Shown: positions 24,572 to 35,200 of the stretch, in pieces | Layout of the letters: each line of letters begins with the position of its first letter | How positions within the stretch are numbered: the stretch's first letter is position 1 | Assembly: GCA_015183035.1 (NCBI GenBank) | Contig: JACZZP010000004.1 | Location: 558,001-622,000, forward strand | Direction of reading: 5' to 3' | From: Meloidogyne chitwoodi | Taxonomy: Eukaryota; Nematoda; Chromadorea; Rhabditida; Meloidogynidae | Length of the DNA stretch: 64,000 nt | Notes under the pieces: generated by a model | Told to the model about the DNA's origin: nothing | Databases searched by the model: none | What the model saw: the letters and a program-made list of their open reading frames with translations, nothing else | Made by a program: the position numbers and the translations under genes

Positions 24572-26329
24572 CAGAAAAAGTGGTCATAGTTTGAGTAAAT
24601 GCCATATTTGGACTAACATATCCAAGTAAATTGGTGGATCCAATCGCTAAAATTTTAAATTAATTAAAAAATAAAATAAAACCTCCGGCATAGAGTGAAA
24701 CCTTTTTCAAATTTTTAATAAAATGACTTTCTTCTTTAGGTATAATCACCTCTACCTCAACATTTGATTTTGGTTGAGTAGTAGGAGATGGTTGAGCAAC
24801 AACAGGAGGAGACCATAAAAGAGTTCCATTATGTAAAATGATTGATCCACGAACAACTTCATCCTTATAAAAAATAGAAAGTTAAAAAGAAATTAAAAAA
24901 ATACTTTCAAATCAATGAAAAAGTTCTCTTTTTGGTCACCAATTGCCAACAAAAATTTGGTTATATTGTTAGCATATAAAACTGAACTTTGCCCAGCAAG
25001 ACGATTAGGCATTTGTTTGTATCCAATATGAAGAACCCCATTATCGTTTGTATAAACTTCTCCAGGTCTTGTTGTTTCAAAAATGCCTCCTGGTTCTGCT
25101 ACCAAATCAACAACAACAGAGCCTGGTTTCATTAATGAAATCATTTCCTATAATTTATATTTAGACAAATCAAATTAGAAAAAATAACTTTAGTGAAGAG
25201 AACGGGAGCTTTTTTCCCAGGAATTGTTGCTGTACTAATTATAACGTCAACATCTCGACATTGTTGTCTAAAAAGCTCCATTTCAGCAGCAATAAACTCA
25301 GGACTCATTTCTTTTGCATAACCATCAGAACCTTCGCCAGATTCTTTCAATTTTATCTTTAAAAATGAAATATTAAAAATACTTTTTTAAAAAAAAAACC
25401 TCCAAAAATTCAGCTACAAGTGATTGAACTTGTTCTTTAACATCAGTTCTAGTGTCAAAATCTTTAACAATCGCACCCAAATTTTTTGCTGTTGCAATTG
25501 CACCTGAAAAATGTTTGATAAATGATGTTTTTAATTTTAAAATAATTACTTAATCCAGCAACATCTCCTCCAACAACAAGCACTTTTGCCGGTGGAACCT
25601 TCCCCGCAGCAGTAATTTGTCCTGCGAAAAATTTTCCATAACTGTTTGCTGTCTCAATTACTGCTTTATATCCAACAATATTAGCCATAGAACTAAGGGT
25701 ATCAAAAACCTATTATTAATGTTTAAAAGAATGTAATAAAAGAAACCTGAGCTCGCGATATTTGTGGTATTTTGTCCATTACAAAAACAGTCATTTTAAG
25801 TCCAACTAATAAATCTACAACTGTTTTATTATTTTCAGGAAAAATAAAAGAAATTAGAGTAGAATTAGGTCGGAATAAAGAAACTTCATCCATTTCTAGG
25901 CAACGAACCTAAATATCACAGAATCATTCTTATTCTAAATTAGTAAAAAAGCAAACTTTTAGCAAGATATCAGCCGCAACTGCTTCTTTTTTGTTGACAA
26001 TCTTTGCGCCTGTTCTTGCAAATTCCTCGTCAGAAATTGAAGCTAATACACCTGCTCCACTCTCAATCTTAACATTAATACCACGTTTAAGTAAAGTACA
26101 GGCAGCCAATGGAGTAAGTGAAACACGATGTTCTTCTACAAGAAAACTAACTAAAAATGGTCAAAAAACAACCTGGATTAATTTCCTTTAAAGTAGAAAC
26201 AACCATTCCTTTATGAGTCAATTTTTCAAAAGACTTTTCTTTAATCTCACAAAAACATCTCGTTTGAAGTAAATATTGTGTTCTTTTTAGAAATGAATAA
26301 GGAAACTGTCGATAAACACAAAGTAACAT
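24572..26329 (-). pseudogene. nnt: 3'-truncated NAD(P) transhydrogenase (NNT) copy, nine exons, inside the Polinton
   Basis: NNT is an inner-mitochondrial-membrane proton-pumping transhydrogenase (NADH + NADP+ to NAD+ + NADPH). Exons: 26329-26173, 26135-25956, 25908-25747, 25709-25550, 25503-25400, 25356-25189, 25147-24905, 24863-24683, 24646-24572. All are in phase, about 476 residues, with no stops. The N-terminus (MLLCVYRQFPYSFLKRTQYL) fits a mitochondrial presequence. Domain I (NAD-binding) is recognisable throughout: [83 protein letters not shown]. The frame ends just after PNMAFTQTMTTFS at the start of membrane domain II. Exons for the rest of domain II and the NADP-binding domain III are absent. 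Retained introns show capture of genomic DNA, not of an mRNA. Open frames mean it may still be expressed as a domain I protein, but it cannot pump protons. It lies wholly between the Polinton termini. Confidence 0.9.
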
Positions 26330-27010
26330 CCTGCTTTATCGAACGGTCTAAAAATTAACATTAAATCTCATCAGGCTTAATTTAACTCTAAAATAACAAT
26401 TTTAAGATCATAACAAAAATTGAACTCATCAGACTTCTTTAAACATAATTTTAAAACGAAGAACTTTAAAGATTAAAAAGAATACTAGATAAGAAAACTA
26501 AATGAAAGTTCACACAACAGCTGCCCACGTTCAACAAATCTAAAGAAAATTTGAACGCTAATCTTCAATCAATGTCTTACAGGGGTACTAAAGAGTATGG
26601 GCAAATATGCTAAAAATTCAATGTCCTTACTTATTGTTTGATCTAGAAAAGCCAACAAATAGAAGTAACGAAAGTCAGAATATTTATTAAATAAATAAAT
26701 TAAATAAATATATTTTTAAAAAATGTTTCTTTCACATCAATGTCTATCTGCGGCCACCAACATTATTATGTAAACCGGGACTTAAAGAAAAAATTATAAA
26801 AAATCATACCATTATGAGGTTCCTGCCGATTATGAATTCGGTTATCGAGCTAAAAATAAAATATTTCTCATAATAAAAGTAAAAAAATACTGTTTGGAGA
26901 TAACGCAGAATAATTCCTAACGATTCATTAGTCGTATTTGTCAAGGTAGATAATTGTTGTATCATACGCTCATGTCTATCATCCTTTATTAAAATTAATT
27001 TTTGATCTTA
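26330..27010 (-). other. region upstream of the NNT copy with two or three possible small exons
   Basis: Between about 26975 and 26745 the minus strand has exon-like segments: DDRHERMIQQLSTLTN..., then after a short GT..AG intron LDNRIHNRQEPHNG, then a piece reading toward NVGGRR. Composition is less AT-rich than the surroundings. No full gene could be assembled and the product is unknown. It may be another captured host fragment. The rest of the stretch shows nothing. Confidence 0.3.
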
Positions 27011-27134
27011 ACATAAAATTTATGAAGAAAACTTCATAATTATTTAATAAAAAAGATAGCCCCTTAGAAAAATTTTATTAAAAAATATATTACATGTCTA
27101 AATTTAAACTGAAAAATATAAATTATTCATATAT

Positions 27135-27900
27135 GTCACAAACATATATGAATAAATGTTTGATTGACTTTTTTTCAAAATTTCTAATAATTAATTTTTT
27201 GTTTTTGACATGTTCATGAATAAATTATTTTTCAATATTTCAAAAAATTTTTATTTTTTATTTTGACATGTCAAAGAAATGTTATGAATAAATTATTTTT
27301 TCAATATTTCAAAAAATTTTTACTTTTTTATTTTGACATGTTCATGAATAAATTATTTCTTCAATTTTCAAAACATTTTTACTTTTTTTTTATTTTGACA
27401 TGTTCATGAATAAATTATTTTTTCAATATTTCAAAAAAAATTTTTACTTTTTTTTTATTTTGAAATGTTCATGAATAAATTATTTTTTAAAATTTCAAAA
27501 AATTTTTACTTTTTTATTTTGACATGTCAAGAAATGTTATGAATAAATTAATTTTTTCAATATTTCAAAAATTTTTATTTTTGACATTTCATGATTAATT
27601 TATTTTTTCATAATTTCAATTATTTTGTTAATTTGACATTTTCCTGAATAAATTAATTTTTCATAATTTCAATTATTTTGTTAATTTGACATTTTCCTGA
27701 ATAAATTAATTTTTCATAATTTCAATTATTTTGTTAATTTGACATTTTCCTGAATAAATTAATTTTTCATAATTTCAATTATTTTGTTAATTTGACATTT
27801 CTTGAATAAATTAAATTATTCATAACATTTTCTTGGCATGTCAAAAAAAATGTTTTGAATAAAATAATTTTTTATTTTGACATATTCATGAATAAAATAA
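27135..27900. repeat. two adjacent AT-rich tandem repeats
   Basis: Up to about 27600, units of roughly 60-65 bp repeat GACATGTTCATGAATAAATT and TTTCAAAAAATTTTTA. From about 27600 to 27830 four cleaner units of about 57 bp repeat GACATTTTCCTGAATAAATT and CATAATTTCAATTATTTTG. They share the TGAATAAATT core, so one array probably gave rise to the other. There is no coding content. Confidence 0.8.
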
Positions 27901-27961
27901 TTTAAAAAAATTAAAAGTTAGAATTTAAAAAATAAGTTTTTTAAATATATATAATATATAT

Positions 27962-28273
27962 CATGGATGGACAAAATCAGAAAATAAAATACGAAAGACG
28001 AAATATGAAATTTACGAAACCAAATTAAAAAACGAAAGACGAAATATGAAATAAAAAAGGTTCAAAAACACGAAATAATACGAAATTACGAAAGTAACAA
28101 AAATACGAAATATGAAACTACCCCCAAAAAAATTTTTTTATTTCGATATTTTAAAAATTTCATAATTTCAAAAATTTCGTATTTCGTCCAAAAATACGAA
28201 AGACGAAATAAAATTGGTCTAAAAATACTAATACGAAATATGAAAGACGAAATACAAAAGTTGCCCATCCTTG
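27962..28273. mobile_element. 312-bp hAT-type MITE inside the Polinton
   Basis: Inverted ends CATGGATGGACAA and TTGCCCATCCTTG are flanked by ATATATAT on both sides (8 bp, though ambiguous in this AT-rich context). The interior is made of many copies of ATACGAAAGACGAAATATG in both orientations. It inserted into the Polinton after or during its residence in a nematode genome. Confidence 0.65.
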
Positions 28274-28434
28274 ATATATATATATAAATTAAATAAAGAC
28301 TTTCACAATTATAAGTCATTTTTTAAAAATATTTTTTATTTTGTAAACTCAGAACTTTAAAATAATCTTAAATAATACCAATAAATATTAATTAAAGTTT
28401 ATTTAATTAAAAAAATGTAAACAATATTAATTAA

Positions 28435-28757
28435 TCAGTTTGATTTTGGTGTATATGGTGTTATAATGTCTGAAACTCTACAATTCTTTTTGAAACAATC
28501 TTCGCACATGTCAAACTTGACTTCGATACGATTCTCATTGCGAACTGCTTTGTCACTTTTCTTGAAAATACGATCTCGACAATCTAAAAAATTTAAAAAT
28601 AATTTTAATAATCAAATTTACTAAATAAACCTGCACATAAAGTAAACGTAAACAAAAATTTTCCACGAAATAATTTCCACAATGGTTCGCGAATAGTAGA
28701 TTTGTTATCAAAATTTAAAACAGGAACATTAGAATTAATTTCACCAATATTTTCCAT
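28435..28757 (-). CDS. small Cys-rich (putative zinc-binding) Polinton protein, two exons
   Basis: Exon 28757-28631, intron 28630-28584, exon 28583-28435. Both splice sites are canonical and in phase, giving about 91 residues. The start is the ATG at 28757 (MENIGEINSN). The second exon encodes DCRDR followed by a CEDCFKKNC cluster, suggesting a small zinc site. The length and CxxC motif echo the two-exon gene at 34348 on the other strand. It is transcribed divergently from the PAZ gene, whose start lies 198 bp away, so they probably share a control region with a GC box. Confidence 0.6.
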
Positions 28758-28869
28758 TTTTTAAATTTGTTTGAAAAATATTTTTTTAAAGATAAAATAT
28801 TTTTAGTTTTATTAAAAAATGTTAGAATGAGCTTCTGAGTAAACATTTTACACTATTTATTTAGATGTA

Positions 28870-28905
28870 AAAAGGGGCGGAGCTTAAAATCTAGTATTTA
28901 AACTC
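28870..28905. promoter_or_regulatory. GC box in the divergent promoter of the PAZ and Cys-rich genes
   Basis: AAAGGGGCGGAGCTT stands out in AT-rich DNA midway between divergent starts at 28757 and 28956, followed by a TATTTAAA. The same CTCCGCCC/CCACGCCC core recurs upstream of other genes in this element. Confidence 0.5.
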
Positions 28906-28955
28906 GCATAATTAATCATCTTTAATTCATATCTAAAAAAAATTTTTGAAAAAAA

Positions 28956-29501
28956 ATGGTTCTTGTCAGTGATGAATGTGCAAATATTTTATCTTGCAAT
29001 GTCAAATCACTTAGAGATATTCTTAATCATCCTGAAAATCAAAAAATTATTTTAAAAGTACTTGAAGGTCAAAAAGTAGAAACAACTTATAAAGATCGCA
29101 ACGGACTTAAAAATAAATTTATAATTGGTGGTCTGTCAAATGAAGGAGCAAATATAGTCCAAGCTTATGGAAGACTTTCAAAACCTTTCAATATTTGTGT
29201 TGCAGCACATTATTATGCAAAACATAGAATTCGACTTAATTATCCTTATCTACATTGTATTATACAAAAATTCTCATCTAAAAATGGAAATTTTAAAGAA
29301 AATCGTTATTATCCTATGGAGCTTCTAGAACTTATTAAAGAAGAAGATGAAGAAAAAATAATGACAAATTTTTGTGAAAATTATACTTCGACAATGATTA
29401 AAAATCATATAAAAAATAATGATAATAAATTGGTAATAGTAGACGAAGAAGATGAGGAAAATGATATTTTAAATCCAAATAATTATTGTAATGGATGGTG
29501 A
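28956..29501 (+). CDS. stand-alone PAZ-domain protein, 181 aa
   Basis: The PAZ domain is the module of Argonaute and Dicer proteins that holds the 3' end of small RNAs. Here it makes up most of a 181-residue intronless protein. Residues ~35-135 show the family pattern: VLEGQKVETTYKDRNG (entry strands, G.KV.TTY), FIIGGLSNEGANIV, then CVAAHYYAKHRIRLNYPYLH (the A.YY...H.I.L.YP.L core containing the aromatic 3'-end pocket), and RYYPMELLELI (YPMELL, the domain's usual end). No MID, PIWI or N domains follow: the C-terminus is an acidic tail (VIVDEEDEENDIL). The nearest relatives should be nematode Argonautes. The gene lies on the plus strand between polB and a divergent Cys-rich gene. Binding and sequestering of host small RNAs is a reasonable hypothesis, not shown here. 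A role in recruiting a host Argonaute partner or in element regulation is also possible. Confidence 0.85.
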   Translation: MVLVSDECANILSCNVKSLRDILNHPENQKIILKVLEGQKVETTYKDRNGLKNKFIIGGLSNEGANIVQAYGRLSKPFNICVAAHYYAKHRIRLNYPYLHCIIQKFSSKNGNFKENRYYPMELLELIKEEDEEKIMTNFCENYTSTMIKNHIKNNDNKLVIVDEEDEENDILNPNNYCNGW

Positions 29502-29569
29502 TTTTTCCTAATTTAATAAACTACTTTGAACAATTTTTTTATTAAATTTATTTTTTATAAAAATTACAA

Positions 29570-32500
29570 TTAAATATGACCAAAGTTTAGAACAGAAAAA
29601 TCTGAGGGGCGCACAACACCCTTTCCTATGAAAGGTTTATATATTTTGTTGCGAGATTTAGTTGATACATTTAAATTTTTAATTGAGGGACAAATGAATT
29701 TTGGATAAAGAATATCTACTGCTTCAATTATTCCAGTTTTAGCATATTTTATAACTTGTTTTTTAAATGTTTCATAACGTAGTCCTTGATTATTGATTAC
29801 ATCATAATTTAAAGTCATTCCTCGAACTTTAAGGACATATTCATGTTCGAGATTATCATTATTATTAATTCTTTTTAATTTAAGTCCATATTGTTTTGCA
29901 CCACCCGAAACATATTCTAATATTTGATGTTCTGGGTATTCGTTTGTAAACTGTCCGAGATGTGGTCCTAGCTCCAAAGGATTTAATTCTTCAGGATGAG
30001 CAAATATTAAAGAATCGGTGTCTGAAAAATTTTTAATTTTTATCATCAATTAAAATTTACCTGTATACAAAAGTGTACACCCTTTACACCGAACAACTTG
30101 TTGCATTGCTTTAAGTAAATGAAGACGGGCAGCAGAAGTAGTCCAAAGAGAAATAACTAAAAATATTATTTAATTCAAATATTTTTTTTCAAAAAATTAC
30201 CAATATTTGAACAATCATGTTCTTCAATCCATTCTTTTTTCTTCATAAAACCAATTAACATAATTTCAGATGTCAATTGATCAACACTTGTAAGAGTAAT
30301 ACTTTTATCTTCTACATATTTTTGATACTCTTCTGGATCATCAGTAATTATGCATTGTGAAAGACCAAAATTTCGCAAAGAAAAACGACCCCCTATTTAA
30401 TAAATAAAAGTATTTAAAAGTTAAAAGAAAAAAACATACAAAGATTATTTAACATTAATTTTGCTTGAGTTCTTCTTCCTTTATTTGGGATCATTTTACT
30501 TCTTTCAATTTTGATTCCAAAATTTTCAAAACATTCTTTAATAAATAATTCTTCAGCTTTAACATTATTTTTAATTTCTTTATCAAAACCAGATGAATGA
30601 ATTTTTGTCGCCATGAATTCAGAAATATATGGGCGAAATAGATTGTTGTCACTTTTTGTATATTCCAATACACGATAAAGTTTTGTAACAACATATCCTT
30701 CATTCAAGGCATAATTTAATTCTATGGATGTACAAATGCTGACCCATCCTCTTTCCTCATCATTATGTTCACATTTATAATTTTCATAGACTTGTCCTTC
30801 AGGATACATTTTTCTAAATTATTTATTATATTAAAAAATAATTTTTTAAATTTCATACGCGCAAGTTGAACAAAGAGGAAATAATAGCCGTCCATCTTTT
30901 TCTAATTTCATAGGTAAAACTGGAACGTCAATTTTTCTTGGAGGAATAATAAAAACTTTTAAAATAGCCAAATTGTAAATATTATCATTTGAACAAGTCC
31001 ATTTTACATTTTGATTAATTACATGAAGATCTGGATGTCCAACAGGGTATTCAGTTGTTACATTAATAAAAGGATACAGTGAAGTAACATCATAATACGA
31101 TATTTTCTCTCCAGGTTTAACTTCATGAAAAAGTTTTAAGGGACCAGTGCGACCTCCATTAAAACAATTTCTTATATCAATTGGTCCATCGTCAATATAA
31201 TTGTAAAATTTGTTGCGCATTTCTTTATCCTTTTCCAACATTTTATAAATATCACATTCCCAATATACATCAACACGATCAATTTGGGTCTTGATAAATT
31301 CCATTCTAAAAAAATTTTTTAATTATATTATTTTAAAAAAATATTAACCTATTTTTATCTTGTTCTCTCAAATAACCAGCTGTTTTTCCATTTGGCATGA
31401 GGATGTTATCATTAGGATAACATTTAGGACACCCATGCCAAACACAACCATTTATTTCAAGACCATATTTTTCACTTTCTACATATCCATCAAGTTGATA
31501 TTTTCCAATTCTAAAAAAAATTTTTATTTATTAAAATTTTATTATTAGATATATACTTTTTTTCTCCTTCTTTTGAATGAACAGTTTGTATAATAACATC
31601 AAATTGTTCAGAATACCATTTTAAAAATCGAAGAGCAAGAAGACTTTGATTACCATCAACAATATCATATCCTCGTTCAGGTACAAGTGCTAGATGTTGT
31701 TCTTTAAGATGATTTGTTCGAAAATGTCTCATACAGGCTGAAGCGATGGTCATTGATTCTCGAAGCACATCAATTCCTTTATGACATTTAGTTGATGCTG
31801 CTCTTTCACCAGTTTCTCTTTTAGTAACCTTAATTATAAATAATTAATTTAATTTAATAAAAAAAATATACTTCAAAAAATTCTCTTTGGAAAGTAATTA
31901 GAGAAGCCATTAATATTTCAACATCATTTGTACAATAACTAGCCAAAGCTTCATTAAGAACAAAAGGAATATTTTTGTTTTGATTGTACCAAGAGTCAAA
32001 CATTTTCTTTTTTCAGGCATCATTCCGTCAGCAAGATATTCTGATGTTGTTGGAAAAATTTCTTTGCCATAATTTTCTGGGTTATTTGCCGTATGAGGGA
32101 AGAATGGTTTATCTTCTACCTTTAGATCGAAAGCTGATACTAGTGCAGCTAATGGCATTGGCATTAAATTGAAGCTGTCACGGAATATTATACTATTCTT
32201 TTTTGCCTTTATCTTCATTTCATACATTTTATTTCCTTTTTTTAACATTTGAGGTGTAAGTCCTTTTTTGACGAGTTCATTTAAAGCGATAACCATGTCA
32301 AATTTACCACCAAAATGTGAAAAAGCAAAAGTGTCACAATTTTGGGGTAGATCATTTATAAGCCAATCAACAAAAGACGAAAGAGGATTTTCATCTATTA
32401 TCATTTTATCAACAGTTGTTTTATTGAAAGGTTGTTGGGAGAATGTTATAATACGATGTTGACCACAAAATTTGCAAGAATTACTATTATCATTTAGAAT

Positions 32501-34017
32501 ACAAAATTGACATGTAACCTTTGCTGCAATAAAGTTAGGTTCATGTATTGCAGACATTTGTGTTGTTTCAAAATCAAAAGCAATAAGTCGATAAGGTTCA
32601 TATTCTTTTAATTCTAAAGGTTTAATATAACATCCTCGCTTTGGATCATGATAGTCGCTACAGGTTGTACAATATTTTTCTGTGCATACATGACCTTTCC
32701 TTCCGTTTCGTGTATTGTCTTTAACGTTCCAAATAACTCCACAATTATAACATTTTTTAGAATTGTTACAAAATCCAGATTTAATATGATGTTCATAACA
32801 ATCTTTGTTGTTAAAAGTTTTGAAACATAAATTACAATGTTTGTAAAAAATATTGTCTGGTTGGCAAGGATATGAAGGCCCAACACATGAACAATTTTTA
32901 CATCGACCAAGACAAGACATTGAATGTAGTTGAGCTTGACTGAATACTGATTTACATGAAAAACAGTATCTTTTTCCAAATAGGCTACCCTTTTTTTCAC
33001 AGCATAAAAATGTTTTTCATTGTCGTTAAAATAAAGAGAAATTGGTAAATTATAATCATTTGGGCCATATTCAAATTCTGGTTTATAATTACCTCTATCC
33101 TCAAAGACAAATACTTTTACAATATATTGTCCTTTACATGTGATATTATTCCAATAATCAACAATTCTTGGTATCCAAATAAATGCATCATATTCATTTA
33201 AACCAAAATCAGCTCCAACTTTATTCATAATTTGATAAGTGTCAGATTGGAAACGACCAGACATTCCTTTCAAGTTGTGAATATAATTGAAAAAATTTTT
33301 TGTTGACCAATTAAAAATATTTTGCACAAGAGAAGCAATTAAAGCGAAAAATAAACAATGATTTTTATTGTCAGGGCTGTCGAATTTCATGAGGGAGCTC
33401 TTATTAATTTGGTGTTGGACTTTTGGTATTTTTCTTGCTGCTCCTCCAACTAGACGACGTTTTTTGAATTTTGTTTTATTTAGAGTTGTTACAGTAATAT
33501 TAAAAGGCGTCCCCCAAAAAGTTGCATCATTTTGTTTATTACTTTGTGCAATATGTTGACATCTATTAATCATAGCGTCGACAGTATTATTAGTTAAATT
33601 GCTTTAAAAAAATTTTTCGTTAATTAATAATAATTTGAAAAAATAAACCTAAAAGGAATCCAGATATCATATTCCAACATTTCACTACTCAAAGTACACG
33701 CAATTTGGTCTGGGGAAATATTTTTAGAATTAGCATGTTCTAATGCTTCGTCAACACAAAATTGAAATATTCCTAAAAATAAATTAAACTTTGTTTTATT
33801 AAAAAAATTAACCAGCAAGAAGTGATTCTGGATCATTTGGTACATCTTTAATTGAAAACTTTGAATAAGTCTTTACAACATTAAATTTAGTATTATGCCA
33901 AATTGAATCATTTAAACGTTCAACATATTTATTTGTTGTATTATTCCCAGACCCATGTTGTTCGAGTCCAAGAATATTTGAAATATAAAAAGTACGCGAA
34001 AATTTTGAATTTTGCAT
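29570..34017 (-). CDS. polB: protein-primed family B DNA polymerase of the Polinton, multi-exon, two apparent frameshifts
   Basis: Replicates the element. Exons by eye: 34017-33813, 33772-33649, 33601-31872, 31828-31557, 31510-31349, 31305-30859, 30813-30440, 30392-30201, 30156-30061, 30021-29570. The N-terminal part has a Cys/His-rich finger region (GRCKNCSC, HCNLCF, CTTCSDYH). Exonuclease motifs follow: AFDFETTQ (ExoI), FGGKFDMVIAL (ExoII) and an ASYCTNDVEIL ExoIII-like site. Polymerase motifs are YYDVTSLYPF (A), the RRTQAKLMLNNL-to-GRFSLRN segment (B) and YTDTDSLIF (C, split by an intron). Key acidic residues are present. The frame breaks at a T7 run at 32991-32997 and a T6 run at 32008-32013 (A-runs on the coding strand). 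Both breaks need the same kind of one-base correction, so either the copy is decaying or the assembly has homopolymer errors. Confidence 0.93.
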
Positions 34018-34120
34018 TATAAATTTTCTTAAAAAATAAACTTAAAATTTTTGAAATTATTTAAATAAGAATAAATTTTTAATTAAATGATTTAAATTAG
34101 AATAAAATAAAATTTTTTCC

Positions 34121-34260
34121 TTATTTATATGTATAAATATACTCCGCCCATTTTATTTATTAATAGACTACACATTTTTTTATTTCAAATAAACCACGCC
34201 CTTTTTATTTTTTAATAAACTATTCTATTTTTTTATTTCAACTAAACCACGCCAATTTTA
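34121..34260. promoter_or_regulatory. divergent promoter with three GC boxes between polB and the Cys-rich gene
   Basis: CTCCGCCCATTTTATTTA (34142), CCACGCCCTTTTTATTTT (34194) and CCACGCCAATTTTATTTT (34247) form three spaced copies of one motif. Next to the first, on the polB side, is a TATAAATA-like element at 34121-34140. The arrangement suggests a shared control region for polB (minus) and the gene at 34348 (plus). Function is inferred from repetition and position. Confidence 0.55.
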
Positions 34261-34347
34261 TTTTTGAATAGTATAATTTTTAAATAAAATATACTCATTT
34301 TAATATATTTTTTTATTATTCATATTATAAAATATTATTAGATAACA

Positions 34348-34747
34348 ATGATAAAAGGACCTATAAAACGAAAACATGCTGAAGATCCTGATGAAATTGA
34401 GATTATAAGAGCTGTAGAGGTTATTATTTTTAATTTAAATTAATAAAAAGAATATTTAATTTTAGGGAACATGTCGTTACCTACACTTCCCACCAACTCG
34501 AGATTATGTTAATGCTCTGAGCCTTGCTTTAAACGAAGGAAAACCGTTGGATATTGGAGCACGACTTAGCATTCTGATCAACTACTTTAAAGCTGGAAAA
34601 TGGTGTTCAGATTGTGTTAAATTCAACTTGAGTCAAAAACAAGATGAAATTTTTCCAATTCTATATCAATATTCTTTTAAATATTTGTTTTATTTGTGCC
34701 CTGATTGTGCAAATTTAACTCAACTGTATCTTAAAACACATTCATAA
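34348..34747 (+). CDS. small Cys-rich (putative zinc-binding) Polinton protein, two exons, 117 aa
   Basis: Exon 34348-34419, intron 34420-34465 (46 bp), exon 34466-34747, in phase. The start is the ATG at 34348, followed by a basic patch (KGPIKRKH). The second exon has CRYLHFPP, then KWCSDCVKF and LCPDCANL, two CxxC pairs about 30 residues apart that could hold one zinc ion. No enzyme motif is seen. It is transcribed away from polB and ends 7 bp before the protease stop codon on the other strand. Its role is unknown. Confidence 0.65.
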
Positions 34748-34753
34748 TTATAT

Positions 34754-35200
34754 TTAATTTATTATTTTATTTAAAACATTTAATACGAATAAATCAGGAT
34801 TTAATTCATTGTCTAACAATTCTAAATATTTGTCAAAATTATAACCTTTAGAGAAAAAATAAATAAAAGAAATACAATGATGAGCACAAGTATTAGAATA
34901 AGGGGATTGATAAGGTTTTATATTTTTTATAATTTTAGAAAAATTTTTAAGAAATGTATTAATCATACAAATACTTGTTTCAAGAGCTAAACTATCGAAA
35001 TATATTACATCTTTCATTTTGTTAATGTAAATTATAATCCAATGTGAACCTTCATAACCAAAAGGATCCAAATTAACAATTAATATTTTTTCTCGAACAG
35101 ATGCAGGGTTTGGTAGACGATTACACGGATAACATCCTTGAAATATTTTCGATGTGTGGGGATTTGATCTCAGAATTTGTGTTATCTGACTTGAATACAT
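34754..35200 (-). CDS. adenain-like cysteine protease (capsid maturation protease), 148 aa
   Basis: The Polinton PRO protein belongs to the C5/C48-like cysteine proteases, thought to process virion proteins. The order of catalytic motifs is right: EGSHWIIIYI (His) near residue 50, YFDSL (Asp) near 70, YQSPYSNTCAHHC (Gln of the oxyanion hole and nucleophile Cys) near 110. The length of 148 aa is short, typical of compact family members. The start at 35200 lies inside the upstream membrane-protein gene, giving an 80-bp overlap in another frame, so the two are probably expressed together. Confidence 0.9.
   Translation of the reverse strand: MYSSQITQILRSNPHTSKIFQGCYPCNRLPNPASVREKILIVNLDPFGYEGSHWIIIYINKMKDVIYFDSLALETSICMINTFLKNFSKIIKNIKPYQSPYSNTCAHHCISFIYFFSKGYNFDKYLELLDNELNPDLFVLNVLNKIIN

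Noticed and set aside
32985..33000. Programmed -1 ribosomal frameshift in polB
   Set aside because: The run of A is not placed as a proper X XXY YYZ heptamer for the incoming frame, and a second similar break lies 1 kb on. Homopolymer error or decay is simpler.
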